From the NCBI GenBank assembly GCA_017620255.1, contig JAFZQU010000022.1, positions 1-64,000 of the forward strand: a stretch of DNA of 64,000 nt. The letters are read 5' to 3'. This stretch comes from Lachnospiraceae bacterium (GTDB lineage Bacteria > Bacillota > Clostridia > Lachnospirales > Lachnospiraceae). Both the position numbers and the translations under genes were made by a program. Positions 11,109 through 20,467 of the stretch are shown piece after piece. The notes under the pieces are model-generated. The model saw only the letters and a program-made list of their open reading frames with translations, had not been told where the DNA came from and searched no databases. How positions within the stretch are numbered: position 1 is the first letter of the stretch; each line of letters starts with the position of its first letter.

Positions 11109-12534
11109 ACAACAGATCTTTTACGGATTGGCAGCTGCCGCGGTCGTGGCGGCTGCCTTCTTATTGTTCCTTTGGAAGGGGGCTTTTTTACCGGACTCCA
11201 TTTCCTGGGATACGGAACAGTTTTCCCGGAACGGATATGAAGTGAAACTGCAGGATCGCCGGCTCTGTGTTTTTACGCAGGGAGAGAGAAGGTGGGTCTC
11301 TGACTGGGACTGGAGCGTACAGAGCTGCCGCAGCGCCGATCTGGATCGTGACGGTTGCGACGAACTGATACTCCTTGTCTGGAAACGGGGCAGTTACGGT
11401 TCGCACAGACCGTTCTGGGTAACGAAGAACGACAGAAACCTGAAGCAGCACATTTTTATCTACAGATACGAGCCGGAACGACAGGACCTGCTGCGGCCTA
11501 TCTGGATGTCTTCCGAGATCCCCTATCTCATCAACGGGCTGTATACGGACAGGGACCGTGTGGTGATCGAAAAGGGTGATCAGACCTACAGTCTGTGGGA
11601 ATGGGAAAACTTCGGACTGAAACTGCTGGCGGATGACCTGGAATGTGTACAGGTCATGGCCTGTGGAGACCAGCTTCTGCATAAAGCCGTGATCGCACGC
11701 GGTATGCGGGATGATGATTATTCCTACCTGTATGCGGGTATCCGCGATGTGATAGGGACGGCAGACCTTGCCAGCCTGAACCAGGAAACACCGCTTGTTT
11801 CAGACAAGGCACTCGTGTCTGACTATCCGAGATTCGGATCTCCCGCGGAGAGCGCAAAGGCTGTTGCCTCTCTCGGGATCGATATCGTGAGCACCGCGAA
11901 CAATCATGCGCTGGACCAGGGCATGTACGGGGTTGATACGACCCTGTCCGTTTATGAGGACCTTGGCATAGTTCCGGTCGGTACGCATGCTTCTGATGAT
12001 CCGGCGGATGACCCTGAAGATGCCGTACGGTTTTTGGACTGTAAAGATATCCGCCTTGCGTTGCTTTCGTTCACATACGGTACAAACGGGAACGTGATCC
12101 CTGCGTATCCGCATGCGGTTGAGAGACTTACGGAAGAAGACAGGATGCGTACAGCCCTCAGATATGCAAGGGAAAATGCGGATGCCGTGATCGTTTATGC
12201 GCACTGGGGAACGGAATACCGGCTACAGACGGATGAGATGCAGGCCTATTATACAGACCTGTTTGCAGAAGAAGGAGTGGATGTTGTCATCGGGACGCAT
12301 CCGCATGTACTGCAGGAATATGTACTGCAAAGGAACGAAACGGGGCATACCATGCTCGTATATTATTCACTGGGAAACCTGATCAGTGCACAGACCCGGG
12401 AAGAATGCAGGACCGGCGGTGTCGCATCTTTCGGTCTGGTAAGAACGGGGCGCGGGAGAGTTTGTATCCTTTCTCCCGAATTACTTGAAGTCATTACGGA
12501 ACAGGATAGCGTGCAATGGAAAGAAAGGCCTTAA
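11092..12534 (+). CDS. CapA-family (poly-gamma-glutamate synthesis type) metallophosphatase-like surface protein
   Basis: A 480-residue protein with a membrane anchor at about residues 9-29, an extra domain of about 150 residues, and a CapA/PgsA domain from about 186. Characteristic motifs are MACGDQLLHK near 188, NQETPL near 228, TANNHALDQG near 267, HWGTEY near 371 and GTHPH near 400, which place metal ligands as in calcineurin-like phosphoesterases. CapA proteins act outside the membrane in poly-gamma-glutamate or other surface-polymer synthesis. The partners CapB and CapC are absent here, so polyglutamate synthesis is not implied. It overlaps the genes on both sides, by 17 and 19 bases. 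Confidence 0.88.
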   Translation: MKATGKQQIFYGLAAAAVVAAAFLLFLWKGAFLPDSISWDTEQFSRNGYEVKLQDRRLCVFTQGERRWVSDWDWSVQSCRSADLDRDGCDELILLVWKRGSYGSHRPFWVTKNDRNLKQHIFIYRYEPERQDLLRPIWMSSEIPYLINGLYTDRDRVVIEKGDQTYSLWEWENFGLKLLADDLECVQVMACGDQLLHKAVIARGMRDDDYSYLYAGIRDVIGTADLASLNQETPLVSDKALVSDYPRFGSPAESAKAVASLGIDIVSTANNHALDQGMYGVDTTLSVYEDLGIVPVGTHASDDPADDPEDAVRFLDCKDIRLALLSFTYGTNGNVIPAYPHAVERLTEEDRMRTALRYARENADAVIVYAHWGTEYRLQTDEMQAYYTDLFAEEGVDVVIGTHPHVLQEYVLQRNETGHTMLVYYSLGNLISAQTREECRTGGVASFGLVRTGRGRVCILSPELLEVITEQDSVQWKERP

Positions 12535-13859
12535 ACCGGAAAATGTTCAAAAGCCTGGCGCTTCTGTCGCTGCCGACCATGCTCGAGTATCTTTTGTCTA
12601 CGCTGATGCAGTATGTGGACACCGCCATGGTCGGAAGACTGGGCGCGGATGCTACTGCGGCGGTCTCCACGACCACGACGATCACCTGGCTGACCGGAAA
12701 TATCTGTGCGGCCGTGGCTGTGGCTGTCCTTACAATGATCGCCATGCAGATCGGTGCGGGGCAGACGGATACCGTTAAGACAACGGCTGCACAGGCGCTC
12801 CTGCTTTCCGTTGCAACAGGGACCCTCATCATGGCCGTATCGGTCATTCTCAGTCCTTTCATTCCCGGCTGGATGGGTGTCGACCTGTCCGTGCGCGTGG
12901 AAGCGGCTGCCTATTTCCGCATCATAAGCCTGTCGATGGTGTTCCGTTCCATGAGTATCGTTTTAGGTGCTGCCGTCCGGGCTACGCATGACACCAAAAC
13001 ACCGATGATCATCAATCTGACGGCAAACGGTCTGAACGTATTGCTGAACGCACTTTTTATCTACGGACTCGATATGGGCGTGAGAGGCGCGGCAAGTGCC
13101 ACGGCACTTTCCACATCCGTGGCCGGTCTGTGGACGCTGGTCGTTTTTTTCAGGAACCGGATGCTCCGGTTTGAAAAAGAAAGGCTGAAACCGGATGCAA
13201 CGATCCTGAAAGAATGTACGCGCATCGGATCGCCGGTGCTTGCAACGGGCATCACTTCCTGTATGGGATATGTGGTCTTCGCAAGCATGATCACGCGGCT
13301 TGGGAACGTTATTTTTGCAGCACACTCCATAGCGGTCACGGCGGAAGAGTTTTTCTATCTTCCGGGATACGGGTTAAGGAGTGCCACACAGACAATGGTC
13401 GGAAACGCCGTGGGCGAAGAGGATACGGACAAACTGAAGTCGGTCAGCTTTGTCAGTATCTGTTTTACGGTCTTTCTGATGTGCTTAAGCGGCGGTGCAC
13501 TGTTTTTTGCAGCCGGACCGCTCATGCGTTTCTTTACCAGTTCGGATGAGGTGGCACTGATCGGTGCGGGACTGCTTAAGATGGTTGCGCTGTCCGAGCC
13601 GTTTTTCGGCCTGCAGGTGGTATTGGAAGGGATCTGCTACGGGCTCGGTAAAACAAAACTGCCTTTCTTCATCCATACGCTATCCATGTGGTGCGTGCGG
13701 ATCCTGTTCACTTATCTTTGCATACATGTCTGGGGCTTCGGGATCAGGGCCGTCTGGGTCTGCATGATCGCCGATAACCTGTGCAAGGCGCTGCTGTCGG
13801 CAGGCATGACAAAACACGTCTTCCGGGGTCTGTTTCAAAAAATCTCATCAGAGGTATAA
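12516..13859 (+). CDS. MATE family efflux transporter
   Basis: The 447-residue protein has about twelve membrane segments and the two-fold internal repeat of multidrug and toxic compound extrusion transporters. The first half opens with LLSLPTMLEYLLSTLMQYVDTAMVGRLG, shown here only in part: SLPTMLEYLL followed by the family's VDTAMVGRLG. The second half repeats the pattern from about residue 235 (GSPVLATGITS). MATE proteins export cationic compounds by sodium or proton antiport; the substrate is unknown. The gene overlaps the capA-like gene by 19 bases and is the last of the block before the terminator at 13927. Confidence 0.93.
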   Translation: MERKALNRKMFKSLALLSLPTMLEYLLSTLMQYVDTAMVGRLGADATAAVSTTTTITWLTGNICAAVAVAVLTMIAMQIGAGQTDTVKTTAAQALLLSVATGTLIMAVSVILSPFIPGWMGVDLSVRVEAAAYFRIISLSMVFRSMSIVLGAAVRATHDTKTPMIINLTANGLNVLLNALFIYGLDMGVRGAASATALSTSVAGLWTLVVFFRNRMLRFEKERLKPDATILKECTRIGSPVLATGITSCMGYVVFASMITRLGNVIFAAHSIAVTAEEFFYLPGYGLRSATQTMVGNAVGEEDTDKLKSVSFVSICFTVFLMCLSGGALFFAAGPLMRFFTSSDEVALIGAGLLKMVALSEPFFGLQVVLEGICYGLGKTKLPFFIHTLSMWCVRILFTYLCIHVWGFGIRAVWVCMIADNLCKALLSAGMTKHVFRGLFQKISSEV

Positions 13860-13926
13860 AGTATCCGGAAAAAGATCCGATATGTATATTGAGCGCAGGT
13901 AAACGGATATGCCTGTAAGATGAGCT

Positions 13927-13962
13927 GCAGGGAAGCAGGAAAGTCTTCCCTGCGCTTTTTTT
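13927..13962 (+). terminator. Rho-independent terminator closing the uvrB-MATE block
   Basis: GCAGGGAAG (13927-13935) pairs perfectly with CTTCCCTGC (13945-13953) across a 9-base loop, and a run of seven T follows at 13956-13962. An AGC/GCT extension lengthens the stem with one bulged base. Confidence 0.92.
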
Positions 13963-13981
13963 GTTCGTTTTTATAAACCCT

Positions 13982-14010
13982 TTGAAATGGTGAAAGTTAT
14001 GCGCTATAAT
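13982..14010 (+). promoter_or_regulatory. Sigma-A promoter for mbl
   Basis: TTGAAA at 13982-13987 and a perfect TATAAT at 14005-14010 are spaced by exactly 17 bases. The predicted start near 14017 leaves a leader of about 45 bases to the ATG at 14063. Confidence 0.85.
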
Positions 14011-14062
14011 ATATGTTGCATAATTATGTTTATAGTAACCATGAAAGGGGATATTGAACGTT

Positions 14063-15064
14063 ATGGTTTATACCGATATAGGAATCGACCTCGGAACAGC
14101 GAGTGTGCTTGTTTTTATCCGGGGAAAGGGAGTTGTCCTGAAAGAACCCAGTGTAGTTGCATTTGACAGGGACACGAACAGGATCAAGGCGATCGGAGAA
14201 GAAGCCAGACTGATGCTCGGAAGAACACCCGGCAATATCGTTGCGGTACGTCCGCTGAGACAGGGCGTTGTATCCGACTATACGGTTACCGAGAAAATGC
14301 TGAAGTACTTCATTCAGAAAGCGATCGGTAAGAAGAGTTTCCGCAAACCGCGTATCAGCGTCTGTGTACCGAGCGGCGTTACGGAAGTAGAGAAAAAAGC
14401 GGTAGAAGATGCAACCTATGCTGCCGGCGCAAGAGAAGTGGCGATCATCGAAGAGCCGATCGCAGCAGCCATCGGTGCAGGTATAGACATCAGCAAACCG
14501 TGTGGAAATATGATTGTGGATATCGGCGGCGGTACATCCGATATAGCCGTTATCTCACTTGGCGGAACAGTTGTCAGCACATCGATCAAGATCGCGGGGG
14601 ATGATTTTGACGAAGCGATCGTCAGATATATGCGTAAAAAGCACAACCTGCTGATCGGTGAAAGAACCGCCGAAGATCTGAAGATCAAGATCGGAACTGC
14701 ATTCAAGAGACCTGAAGTGGACTATCTCGATGTCAGGGGAAGAAACCTGGTAACGGGATTACCGAGAACCGTTAAGGTGTCGAGCGAAGAGACGGAAGAA
14801 GCCCTTCGCGAAACGACATCCCAGGTTGTGGAAGCGATCCATTCCGTTTTGGAAAGAACGCCTCCGGAACTTGCGGCGGATATCGCGGACCGCGGTATTG
14901 TATTGACGGGTGGCGGCAGCCTGCTGAGGGGACTGGAGGATCTGATCGCTTATAAAACGGGTATCAATACAATGACTGCAGAGGATCCGATGACGGCAGT
15001 CGCCATCGGAACCGGCAAGTTCGTAGAGTTCCTGGCGGGATATACGGAACCGGCTATGGAATAA
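14063..15064 (+). CDS. mbl: MreB/Mbl-type actin-like rod-shape determining protein
   Basis: This bacterial actin forms membrane-associated filaments that orient the elongasome. It is 333 residues from ATG 14063; AAAGGGG at 14044-14050 is better spaced for this ATG than for the in-frame TTG at 14054. Nucleotide-binding motifs are DIGIDLGTASV near residue 5, VDIGGGTSDIAVIS near 152 and VLTGGGSLLRG near 279. The stretch LLIGERTAEDLKIKIG is typical of MreB homologues. I prefer Mbl because the order mbl, then two flagellar rod genes, is the same as mbl-flhO-flhP of Bacillus subtilis. It has its own strong promoter. Confidence 0.93.
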   Translation: MVYTDIGIDLGTASVLVFIRGKGVVLKEPSVVAFDRDTNRIKAIGEEARLMLGRTPGNIVAVRPLRQGVVSDYTVTEKMLKYFIQKAIGKKSFRKPRISVCVPSGVTEVEKKAVEDATYAAGAREVAIIEEPIAAAIGAGIDISKPCGNMIVDIGGGTSDIAVISLGGTVVSTSIKIAGDDFDEAIVRYMRKKHNLLIGERTAEDLKIKIGTAFKRPEVDYLDVRGRNLVTGLPRTVKVSSEETEEALRETTSQVVEAIHSVLERTPPELAADIADRGIVLTGGGSLLRGLEDLIAYKTGINTMTAEDPMTAVAIGTGKFVEFLAGYTEPAME

Positions 15065-15088
15065 CAGGCAGAGAATAAGGGGTAAGAT

Positions 15089-15862
15089 ATGCTGAAAGGT
15101 TTGTATACTGCTTATACCGGCATGATCAACGAGCAGAACAGAGTGGATACGCTGTCCAACAATCTGGCCAATGCCGCGACGACCGGTTATAAGAAAGAGG
15201 GGACAACGGCACAGGCGTTCAAAGATGTTCTGGCATACAAGATCAAGGATACTTCCGAGCCGGGGATCGCGAGACGTCTGGGCACCATGAACATGGGCGT
15301 CAAGATCGGCGAGAACTATGTTGACTATTCACAGGGACCGTTTCATGAGACCGGCAATGATTTTGACCTGGCGCTTTCCGGCAGCGGATTCTTCGCGGTT
15401 GACTTTATGGACAAAGAAGGAAACTGCATCACGAAGTATACGCGGGACGGCGCGTTCACACTGAATGTGGACGGGGCGCTGGTCAACAAGAACGGTGACT
15501 ATCTGCTGAGCACAAATAATACACATATCATCCTTGATCCGACACAGGATTTCAAAGTCGACAGGGCAGGCGTCATCTATCAGAACGATATCGCGATGGC
15601 GCAGATCCAGTTGACGGATTTCGAAGACTACGATTATCTGGAACGATACGGCGAGAACTATTTCCAGCCGGTGGAGGGTGCTACCCCGATCGCGGCCGAG
15701 GCACAGGTCTACGGCGGCTATCTGGAGGCCTCTAATGTGCAGGTGGTACGGGAAATGGTGGACCTGATCTCCTTTACGAGAGCATATGAGTCCAACCAGA
15801 AGATCGTTCAGGCGTATGACGAGACACTCGGCAAAGCGGTTACGGAAGTAGGTAAGGTATAA
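15089..15862 (+). CDS. flgF: Flagellar basal-body rod protein, FlgF/FlhO type
   Basis: A 257-residue axial protein of the flagellar rod. The N-terminal motif LSNNLANAATTGYKK (residues about 21-35) and the C-terminal helix GGYLEASNVQVVREMVDLI with TRAYESNQKIVQAYDE form the coiled-coil pair typical of rod and hook proteins. It is exported by the flagellar type III apparatus without a cleaved signal. A ribosome site (AAGGGG) lies before the ATG. It sits between mbl and a second rod gene, matching FlhO in Bacillus; FlgF versus FlgG naming is uncertain at this similarity level. Confidence 0.9.
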   Translation: MLKGLYTAYTGMINEQNRVDTLSNNLANAATTGYKKEGTTAQAFKDVLAYKIKDTSEPGIARRLGTMNMGVKIGENYVDYSQGPFHETGNDFDLALSGSGFFAVDFMDKEGNCITKYTRDGAFTLNVDGALVNKNGDYLLSTNNTHIILDPTQDFKVDRAGVIYQNDIAMAQIQLTDFEDYDYLERYGENYFQPVEGATPIAAEAQVYGGYLEASNVQVVREMVDLISFTRAYESNQKIVQAYDETLGKAVTEVGKV

Positions 15863-15888
15863 CCGCTGCATAAAGAAAAGGAGATATT

Positions 15889-16710
15889 ATGGTAAGAGCA
15901 TTATGGACAGCAGCTTCCGGCATGATCGGCCAGCAGACGAACGTGGATACGATCGCGAACAACCTGGCGAACGTGAATACGGTTGCATACAAAACAGAAG
16001 TCAACGAGTTCAAATCCCTGCTGTATCAGACCATCCAGTCGAAGACGACCAGTGCGAACGGGGAACAGAAACCGGTCGGTGCACAGGTCGGTCTGGGTGT
16101 CAGGAACGCGGCGATCGTTTCCCAGTACACACAGGGTGCGCTGCTTGATTCCGAATCCGATACGGCTTTTGCGATCAACGGCGAGGGATTCTTCGCGGTA
16201 CGCGGAGAGGACGGAAAAGCGTATTATACCAGAAACGGTAACTTTGTTTTCGCACTCAATGCGGACAATTCAATGACACTTTCCAGTACGGACGGTTTTC
16301 CGGTACTGAATACGGGCGGAACGGCAATCACGATCCCTGCCACCTACATGTCGAACCTGATCAAGGTGGATACGAACGGACAATTGTGGTATCCGGATGC
16401 AAATAACAACCTGCAGCCGATCGCAGGCATGAAGATCGGTGTGTTCCAGTTCCAGAACCCGTCGGGTCTTGAGAAAAAGGGCGATACGCTGTATGAAGTA
16501 ACGGCAGCTTCCGGTGCGGCACTGAACGAGGAAACAAATGCAAACCTGAAGAAGAGTGAGATCCGCCAGGGATACCTGGAAGGCTCCAACGTACAGGTTG
16601 CGGATGAGATGGTCAATCTGATCATCGCACAGCGTGCTTACGAGATGAACTCCAAAGCGATCCAGGCTGCGGATACGATGATGCAGGAAGCAAATGAACT
16701 GAGGAGGTAA
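15889..16710 (+). CDS. flgG: Flagellar basal-body rod protein FlgG/FlhP type
   Basis: A 273-residue distal-rod type protein. It starts MVRALWTAASGMIGQQTNVD and continues with IANNLANVNTVAYK, the FlgG-type N-terminal signature. The C-terminus has QGYLEGSNVQVADEMVNLI and AQRAYEMNSKAIQAADTMM, nearly diagnostic of FlgG. AAAGGAG precedes the ATG at normal spacing, 26 bases after the upstream rod gene. It lies in the position of FlhP in the Bacillus mbl-flhO-flhP order. Confidence 0.93.
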   Translation: MVRALWTAASGMIGQQTNVDTIANNLANVNTVAYKTEVNEFKSLLYQTIQSKTTSANGEQKPVGAQVGLGVRNAAIVSQYTQGALLDSESDTAFAINGEGFFAVRGEDGKAYYTRNGNFVFALNADNSMTLSSTDGFPVLNTGGTAITIPATYMSNLIKVDTNGQLWYPDANNNLQPIAGMKIGVFQFQNPSGLEKKGDTLYEVTAASGAALNEETNANLKKSEIRQGYLEGSNVQVADEMVNLIIAQRAYEMNSKAIQAADTMMQEANELRR

Positions 16711-16716
16711 TCATTC

Positions 16717-17067
16717 ATGGATCTTAGTTCTTTAGATGCAATGTATACCGATTATCTGAAAAATACGAACACGGATTCTTCCAACAAGATCTCCCGCTTA
16801 TCGCAGGATGCGTTAAAAACAGCTTCCGATGAGGAGCTGATGGAAGCGTGTAAGCAGTTTGAAACGTATTTCATCGAGCAGGTACTGAAACATGCGCAGG
16901 TGGCCATGGTTCCCAAAGAGGAGAGCACAGACGGCGCCACACAGACACTGCTTGATTATTATAAGGATTCCCTCACATCGGAATATGCCAAGATGGCTTC
17001 CGATCAGCAGGACATGGGTCTTGCACAGATGCTGTATGAACAAATGAAGAGAAATTACGGGATTTAA
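16717..17067 (+). CDS. Rod-binding protein (FlgJ N-terminal domain type)
   Basis: The 116-residue protein contains the rod-binding domain seen at the N-terminus of FlgJ: EACKQFETYFIEQVLKHA near residue 42, followed by LDYYKDSLTSEYAKMASDQQDMGLAQMLYEQM. It lacks the muramidase domain of proteobacterial FlgJ, as is usual in Firmicutes. FlgJ acts as a scaffold for rod assembly in the periplasm or wall. The gene begins 6 bases after flgG, so it completes a small rod-assembly unit. Confidence 0.88.
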   Translation: MDLSSLDAMYTDYLKNTNTDSSNKISRLSQDALKTASDEELMEACKQFETYFIEQVLKHAQVAMVPKEESTDGATQTLLDYYKDSLTSEYAKMASDQQDMGLAQMLYEQMKRNYGI

Positions 17068-17075
17068 CCGGTTTC

Positions 17076-19304
17076 ATGGAAACACTTCAGGGCTTTATCG
17101 AGCACATCATCTTCCGGAATGATGAAAACGGATATACGGTATTGAATCTGATCGCTGACGCGGGTGAGATCACCTGCGTCGGCTTCTTTCGCTATGCGGA
17201 TGAAGGGGAAAACGTCAGTCTGCAGGGTGAATATACAGAGCACCCTGTCTACGGAAAACAATTCCAGGTAAAAGAATATGAGATCGTTCCGCCGCAGGAT
17301 AAGACGTCGATGATCCGGTATCTCGGCAGCGGCGCGATCAAAGGGATCGGCAGTTCGCTTGCGACACGCATCGTTTCCCATTTCGGCGAAGACACTTTCA
17401 AGATCATGGAAGAGGATCCGGAGCGTCTTTCGGAAGTGAAAGGGATCAGTGCGCGAAAAGCGAGGGAGATCGCGGTGCAGTTTGCCGACAAGCAGGATAT
17501 GCGCAAGATCATGGTCTTCCTGCAGCAGTACGGCATATCGAATTCGCTGGCCATGAAGATCCATGAACGTTACGGAACGGAAGCGTATGCGGTGATCTGT
17601 GAAAACCCCTATCGTCTGGCCGAGGATATAAACGGTGTCGGATTCAGGATCGCAGACGAGATCGCAACGCGCGTGGGTATCCGGCCCGATTCGGAATACC
17701 GGATCCGCAGCGGCATTCTCTATGTACTCCAGAATGCGGTCGCGGACGGACACTGCTATCTGCCCAAGGACCAGCTGTTGCAAAAAACGGTAGAGTTACT
17801 TGGGGCTTCGGAAGATGAGATCGACACGCAGATCATGAACCTGACCATGGAGAGCAGGCTTTCGCTGCGCGATCATGACGGGGAATGCCGTGCCTATATC
17901 CGCAGTTTCTGTGTCATGGAAACGCGCTGCGCCGAAATGCTGCATGATCTGGATGTTTATGATGACACGCCGGCAGACGTGATCCGGGACAAAGTCATCA
18001 AATATGCCGCCAAGGCAGGGATCGAACCGGATGAACTGCAGATCACGGCGGTGGTCGATGCGGTACGTCACGGGGTACTGATCATGACCGGCGGACCCGG
18101 TACCGGTAAAACGACGACGATCAATCTGATGATCCGTTATTTTGAATCGGAGGGCCTTGATTTTTATCTGGCAGCCCCGACGGGACGGGCGGCAAAACGG
18201 ATGACGGAAACCACGGGATACGATGCAGCGACGATCCAGAGGATCTTAAAACTGCAGCCGGCATCCGGCGACGGTTTGCGCTCCTTTACGTTTGAAAAGA
18301 ATGAAGAGGATCCGCTCGAAGCGGATGTCGTCATCATCGACGAGATGTCCATGGTAGACCTTCCCCTGTTCCACGCGCTCTTAAAGGCACTGGTGCCGGG
18401 TACGAGACTGATCATGGTCGGCGATATCAACCAGCTTCCGAGTGTCGGACCGGGAGCGGTCTTAAAGGATCTGATCCGTTCGGAGTGTTTCCGCGTCGTG
18501 GAACTGAAGAAGATCTTCCGGCAGTCCGAGAGAAGCGATATCGTCCTCAATGCGCATAAGATCAATGAGGGAAAGCACATCCGGCTGGATAATCAGAGTA
18601 AGGACTTTTTCTTCCTGCCCCGCACGGATGTCAATCATATCATGAAAAACCTGATCACGCTGATCAGCGAAAAGCTGCCGGGTTACGTCCATGCATCACC
18701 GTTTGACATACAGGTGCTGACACCGATGCGGAAGGGAGCGCTCGGCGTGGAAACCCTGAATCCGATCCTGCAGAAATACCTGAATCCGCCCGCAAAGGAC
18801 AAACGCGAAAAAGAATACGGCGATACGCTGTTTCGCGAAGGCGATAAGGTCATGCAGATCAAAAACGATTACCAGCTCGAATGGGAGATCACGGATTCAC
18901 ACGGCTTTGTACTCGACAAAGGCACCGGTGTCTTCAACGGGGACCTGGGCGTGGTGCGTGAGATCGACAGTTATATGGAGTGGATGTGCGTGGAGTTTGA
19001 AGACAAAAAGACGATCCGCTATCCGTTCTCGCAGCTTGAAGAACTGGAACTGGCTTATGCGGTCACGATCCATAAATCCCAGGGCAGTGAATATCCGGCA
19101 GTGCTCATGCCGCTGCTTTCGGGACCGCGGATGCTGTTTAACAGGAACCTGCTCTATACCGGTGTCACAAGAGCCAGACGCTGTGTAACGATCCTCGGAA
19201 GCGCTGCGGTCGTGTATGACATGATCGACAACGCGGATGAGCAGAAACGCTACACGGGGCTTAAGGATATGATCATTGACCGCTATCAAAGGAAAGGAAT
19301 CTGA
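17076..19304 (+). CDS. recD2: RecD2-type ATP-dependent DNA helicase
   Basis: RecD2 is a 5'-3' SF1B helicase that works without RecBC in replication-fork maintenance. The 742-residue length is normal. The N-terminal OB-like and helix-hairpin-helix part covers about 1-300. Walker A GGPGTGKTTT is near 337, Walker B VVIIDEMS near 417, and the C-terminal SF1 motifs HKSQGSEYPAVLMPL and LLYTGVTRAR are near 665-700. It starts 8 bases after the flagellar gene, so it may be co-transcribed with the mbl-flagellar unit although functionally separate. Its stop is followed by the TTG start of comF after 1 base. Confidence 0.95.
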   Translation: METLQGFIEHIIFRNDENGYTVLNLIADAGEITCVGFFRYADEGENVSLQGEYTEHPVYGKQFQVKEYEIVPPQDKTSMIRYLGSGAIKGIGSSLATRIVSHFGEDTFKIMEEDPERLSEVKGISARKAREIAVQFADKQDMRKIMVFLQQYGISNSLAMKIHERYGTEAYAVICENPYRLAEDINGVGFRIADEIATRVGIRPDSEYRIRSGILYVLQNAVADGHCYLPKDQLLQKTVELLGASEDEIDTQIMNLTMESRLSLRDHDGECRAYIRSFCVMETRCAEMLHDLDVYDDTPADVIRDKVIKYAAKAGIEPDELQITAVVDAVRHGVLIMTGGPGTGKTTTINLMIRYFESEGLDFYLAAPTGRAAKRMTETTGYDAATIQRILKLQPASGDGLRSFTFEKNEEDPLEADVVIIDEMSMVDLPLFHALLKALVPGTRLIMVGDINQLPSVGPGAVLKDLIRSECFRVVELKKIFRQSERSDIVLNAHKINEGKHIRLDNQSKDFFFLPRTDVNHIMKNLITLISEKLPGYVHASPFDIQVLTPMRKGALGVETLNPILQKYLNPPAKDKREKEYGDTLFREGDKVMQIKNDYQLEWEITDSHGFVLDKGTGVFNGDLGVVREIDSYMEWMCVEFEDKKTIRYPFSQLEELELAYAVTIHKSQGSEYPAVLMPLLSGPRMLFNRNLLYTGVTRARRCVTILGSAAVVYDMIDNADEQKRYTGLKDMIIDRYQRKGI

Positions 19305-19305
19305 A

Positions 19306-20010
19306 TTGCGTACGCTCACGGACCTGTTTTTTCCACCAAGATGTGTGGTCTGTGACGGGATCTTAAGGGACTTTGAACATGGTATATGCATGCGCTGCAG
19401 ACCGGCCGTCCATCAGATCGGCGCGCCCTACTGCATGAAATGCGGCAAGGAACTCAGAGACGATGCACAGATATACTGTGCGGACTGTCAGGTGCATGCG
19501 CATGATTTTGACAGCGGGCGTTCCCTGCTTTTGTACAATGAACCCATGCGGAAGAGTATCTACCGTTTCAAATATGACGGCAGGAAAGAATATGCCGCCT
19601 ATTACGGACAGATCCTGGCACAAACCTTCGCACAGTGGATCGCATCGGTAAACCCCGATGTTCTGATCCCGATCCCCCTTCATAAAGACAGACTGAAAAA
19701 AAGAGGTTACAACCAGGCGGAGCTGATCGCAAACGCGCTTTCCGCCTATGTTTCCGTGCCCGTTAACAACCGTCTGCTCATACGCGGCATACGGACGGAA
19801 AAGCAGAAAGAATTGAATGTTTCGGAGCGCGAAAATAATTTGAAAAAGGCTTTTAAATCCACGGAAAATGATGTAAAATTATATTCAGCCCTATTGATCG
19901 ATGACATTTACACGACCGGCGCAACGGCAGACGCTGCGGCCGCCTGTCTGAAAGAGGCGGGCATCCGTCGTGTTCACATATTGACATTGTGTATAGGCAG
20001 AAACACATAG
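19306..20010 (+). CDS. comF: ComF family protein (amidophosphoribosyltransferase-like competence protein)
   Basis: A 234-residue ComFC-type protein with an N-terminal zinc ribbon (CVVCDG and CMRC, then CMKCGKE and CADC within the first 65 residues) and a C-terminal phosphoribosyltransferase fold. The PRPP loop is ALLIDDIYTTGATADA near residue 197. The ComF family takes part in DNA uptake or processing. I chose the TTG at 19306 because AAAGGAAAGGA (19288-19298) sits 8 bases upstream and the protein then opens LRTLTDLFFPPRCVVC; the in-frame ATG at 19276 lies inside recD2. Next comes a YvyF-like gene, as in the Bacillus comF operon. Confidence 0.9.
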   Translation: MRTLTDLFFPPRCVVCDGILRDFEHGICMRCRPAVHQIGAPYCMKCGKELRDDAQIYCADCQVHAHDFDSGRSLLLYNEPMRKSIYRFKYDGRKEYAAYYGQILAQTFAQWIASVNPDVLIPIPLHKDRLKKRGYNQAELIANALSAYVSVPVNNRLLIRGIRTEKQKELNVSERENNLKKAFKSTENDVKLYSALLIDDIYTTGATADAAAACLKEAGIRRVHILTLCIGRNT

Positions 20011-20022
20011 GAGGATTGGTTT

Positions 20023-20433
20023 ATGAACGCAAGAAATTGCAGAAAATGCGGAAGAGTGTTTAACTATGTTGCCGGACTGCCGCTCTGCCCGGCTTGCCGC
20101 GAGGAAATGGAAGCGAAGTTCCAGGAAGTCAAGGAATATATCCAGAACAATAAAGATACAACGCTCAAGACCGTTGCGGAAGCATGCGAAGTGGACGAAG
20201 CTCAGATCAGGCAGTGGGTCAGAGAGGAACGTCTTGTATTCGCTGACGATTCCGGCATTGTTCTGCAGTGTGAGATCTGCGGCGCCGCGATCCGTACGGG
20301 ACGTTACTGCGATAAGTGCAAACAGGATACCATGCGCTCCCTGGCAGGTGCAGGCAGACAGCCTGTGAAGCCGCAGGTTCAGAAGAAAGAGACCAAAGAT
20401 AATCCGAGGATGCGTTTTCTGGACAATCGTTGA
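20023..20433 (+). CDS. YvyF-like flagellar-operon zinc-finger protein
   Basis: A 136-residue protein with two CxxC-CxxC zinc ribbons: CRKCGR with CPAC near residues 5-27, and CEICGA with CDKC near 84-99. Between them lies a MerR-like helix (TLKTVAEACEVDEAQIRQWV). This is the architecture of YvyF, which lies between comFC and flgM in Bacillus subtilis. The position next to comF supports the call. YvyF relatives are linked to flagellar gene control, but the exact role is not established from sequence. No flgM follows here; instead two unknown membrane proteins do. Confidence 0.85.
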   Translation: MNARNCRKCGRVFNYVAGLPLCPACREEMEAKFQEVKEYIQNNKDTTLKTVAEACEVDEAQIRQWVREERLVFADDSGIVLQCEICGAAIRTGRYCDKCKQDTMRSLAGAGRQPVKPQVQKKETKDNPRMRFLDNR

Positions 20434-20467
20434 ACGTCCGGTTGCGTAACAGACAGGAAACCAAGAT

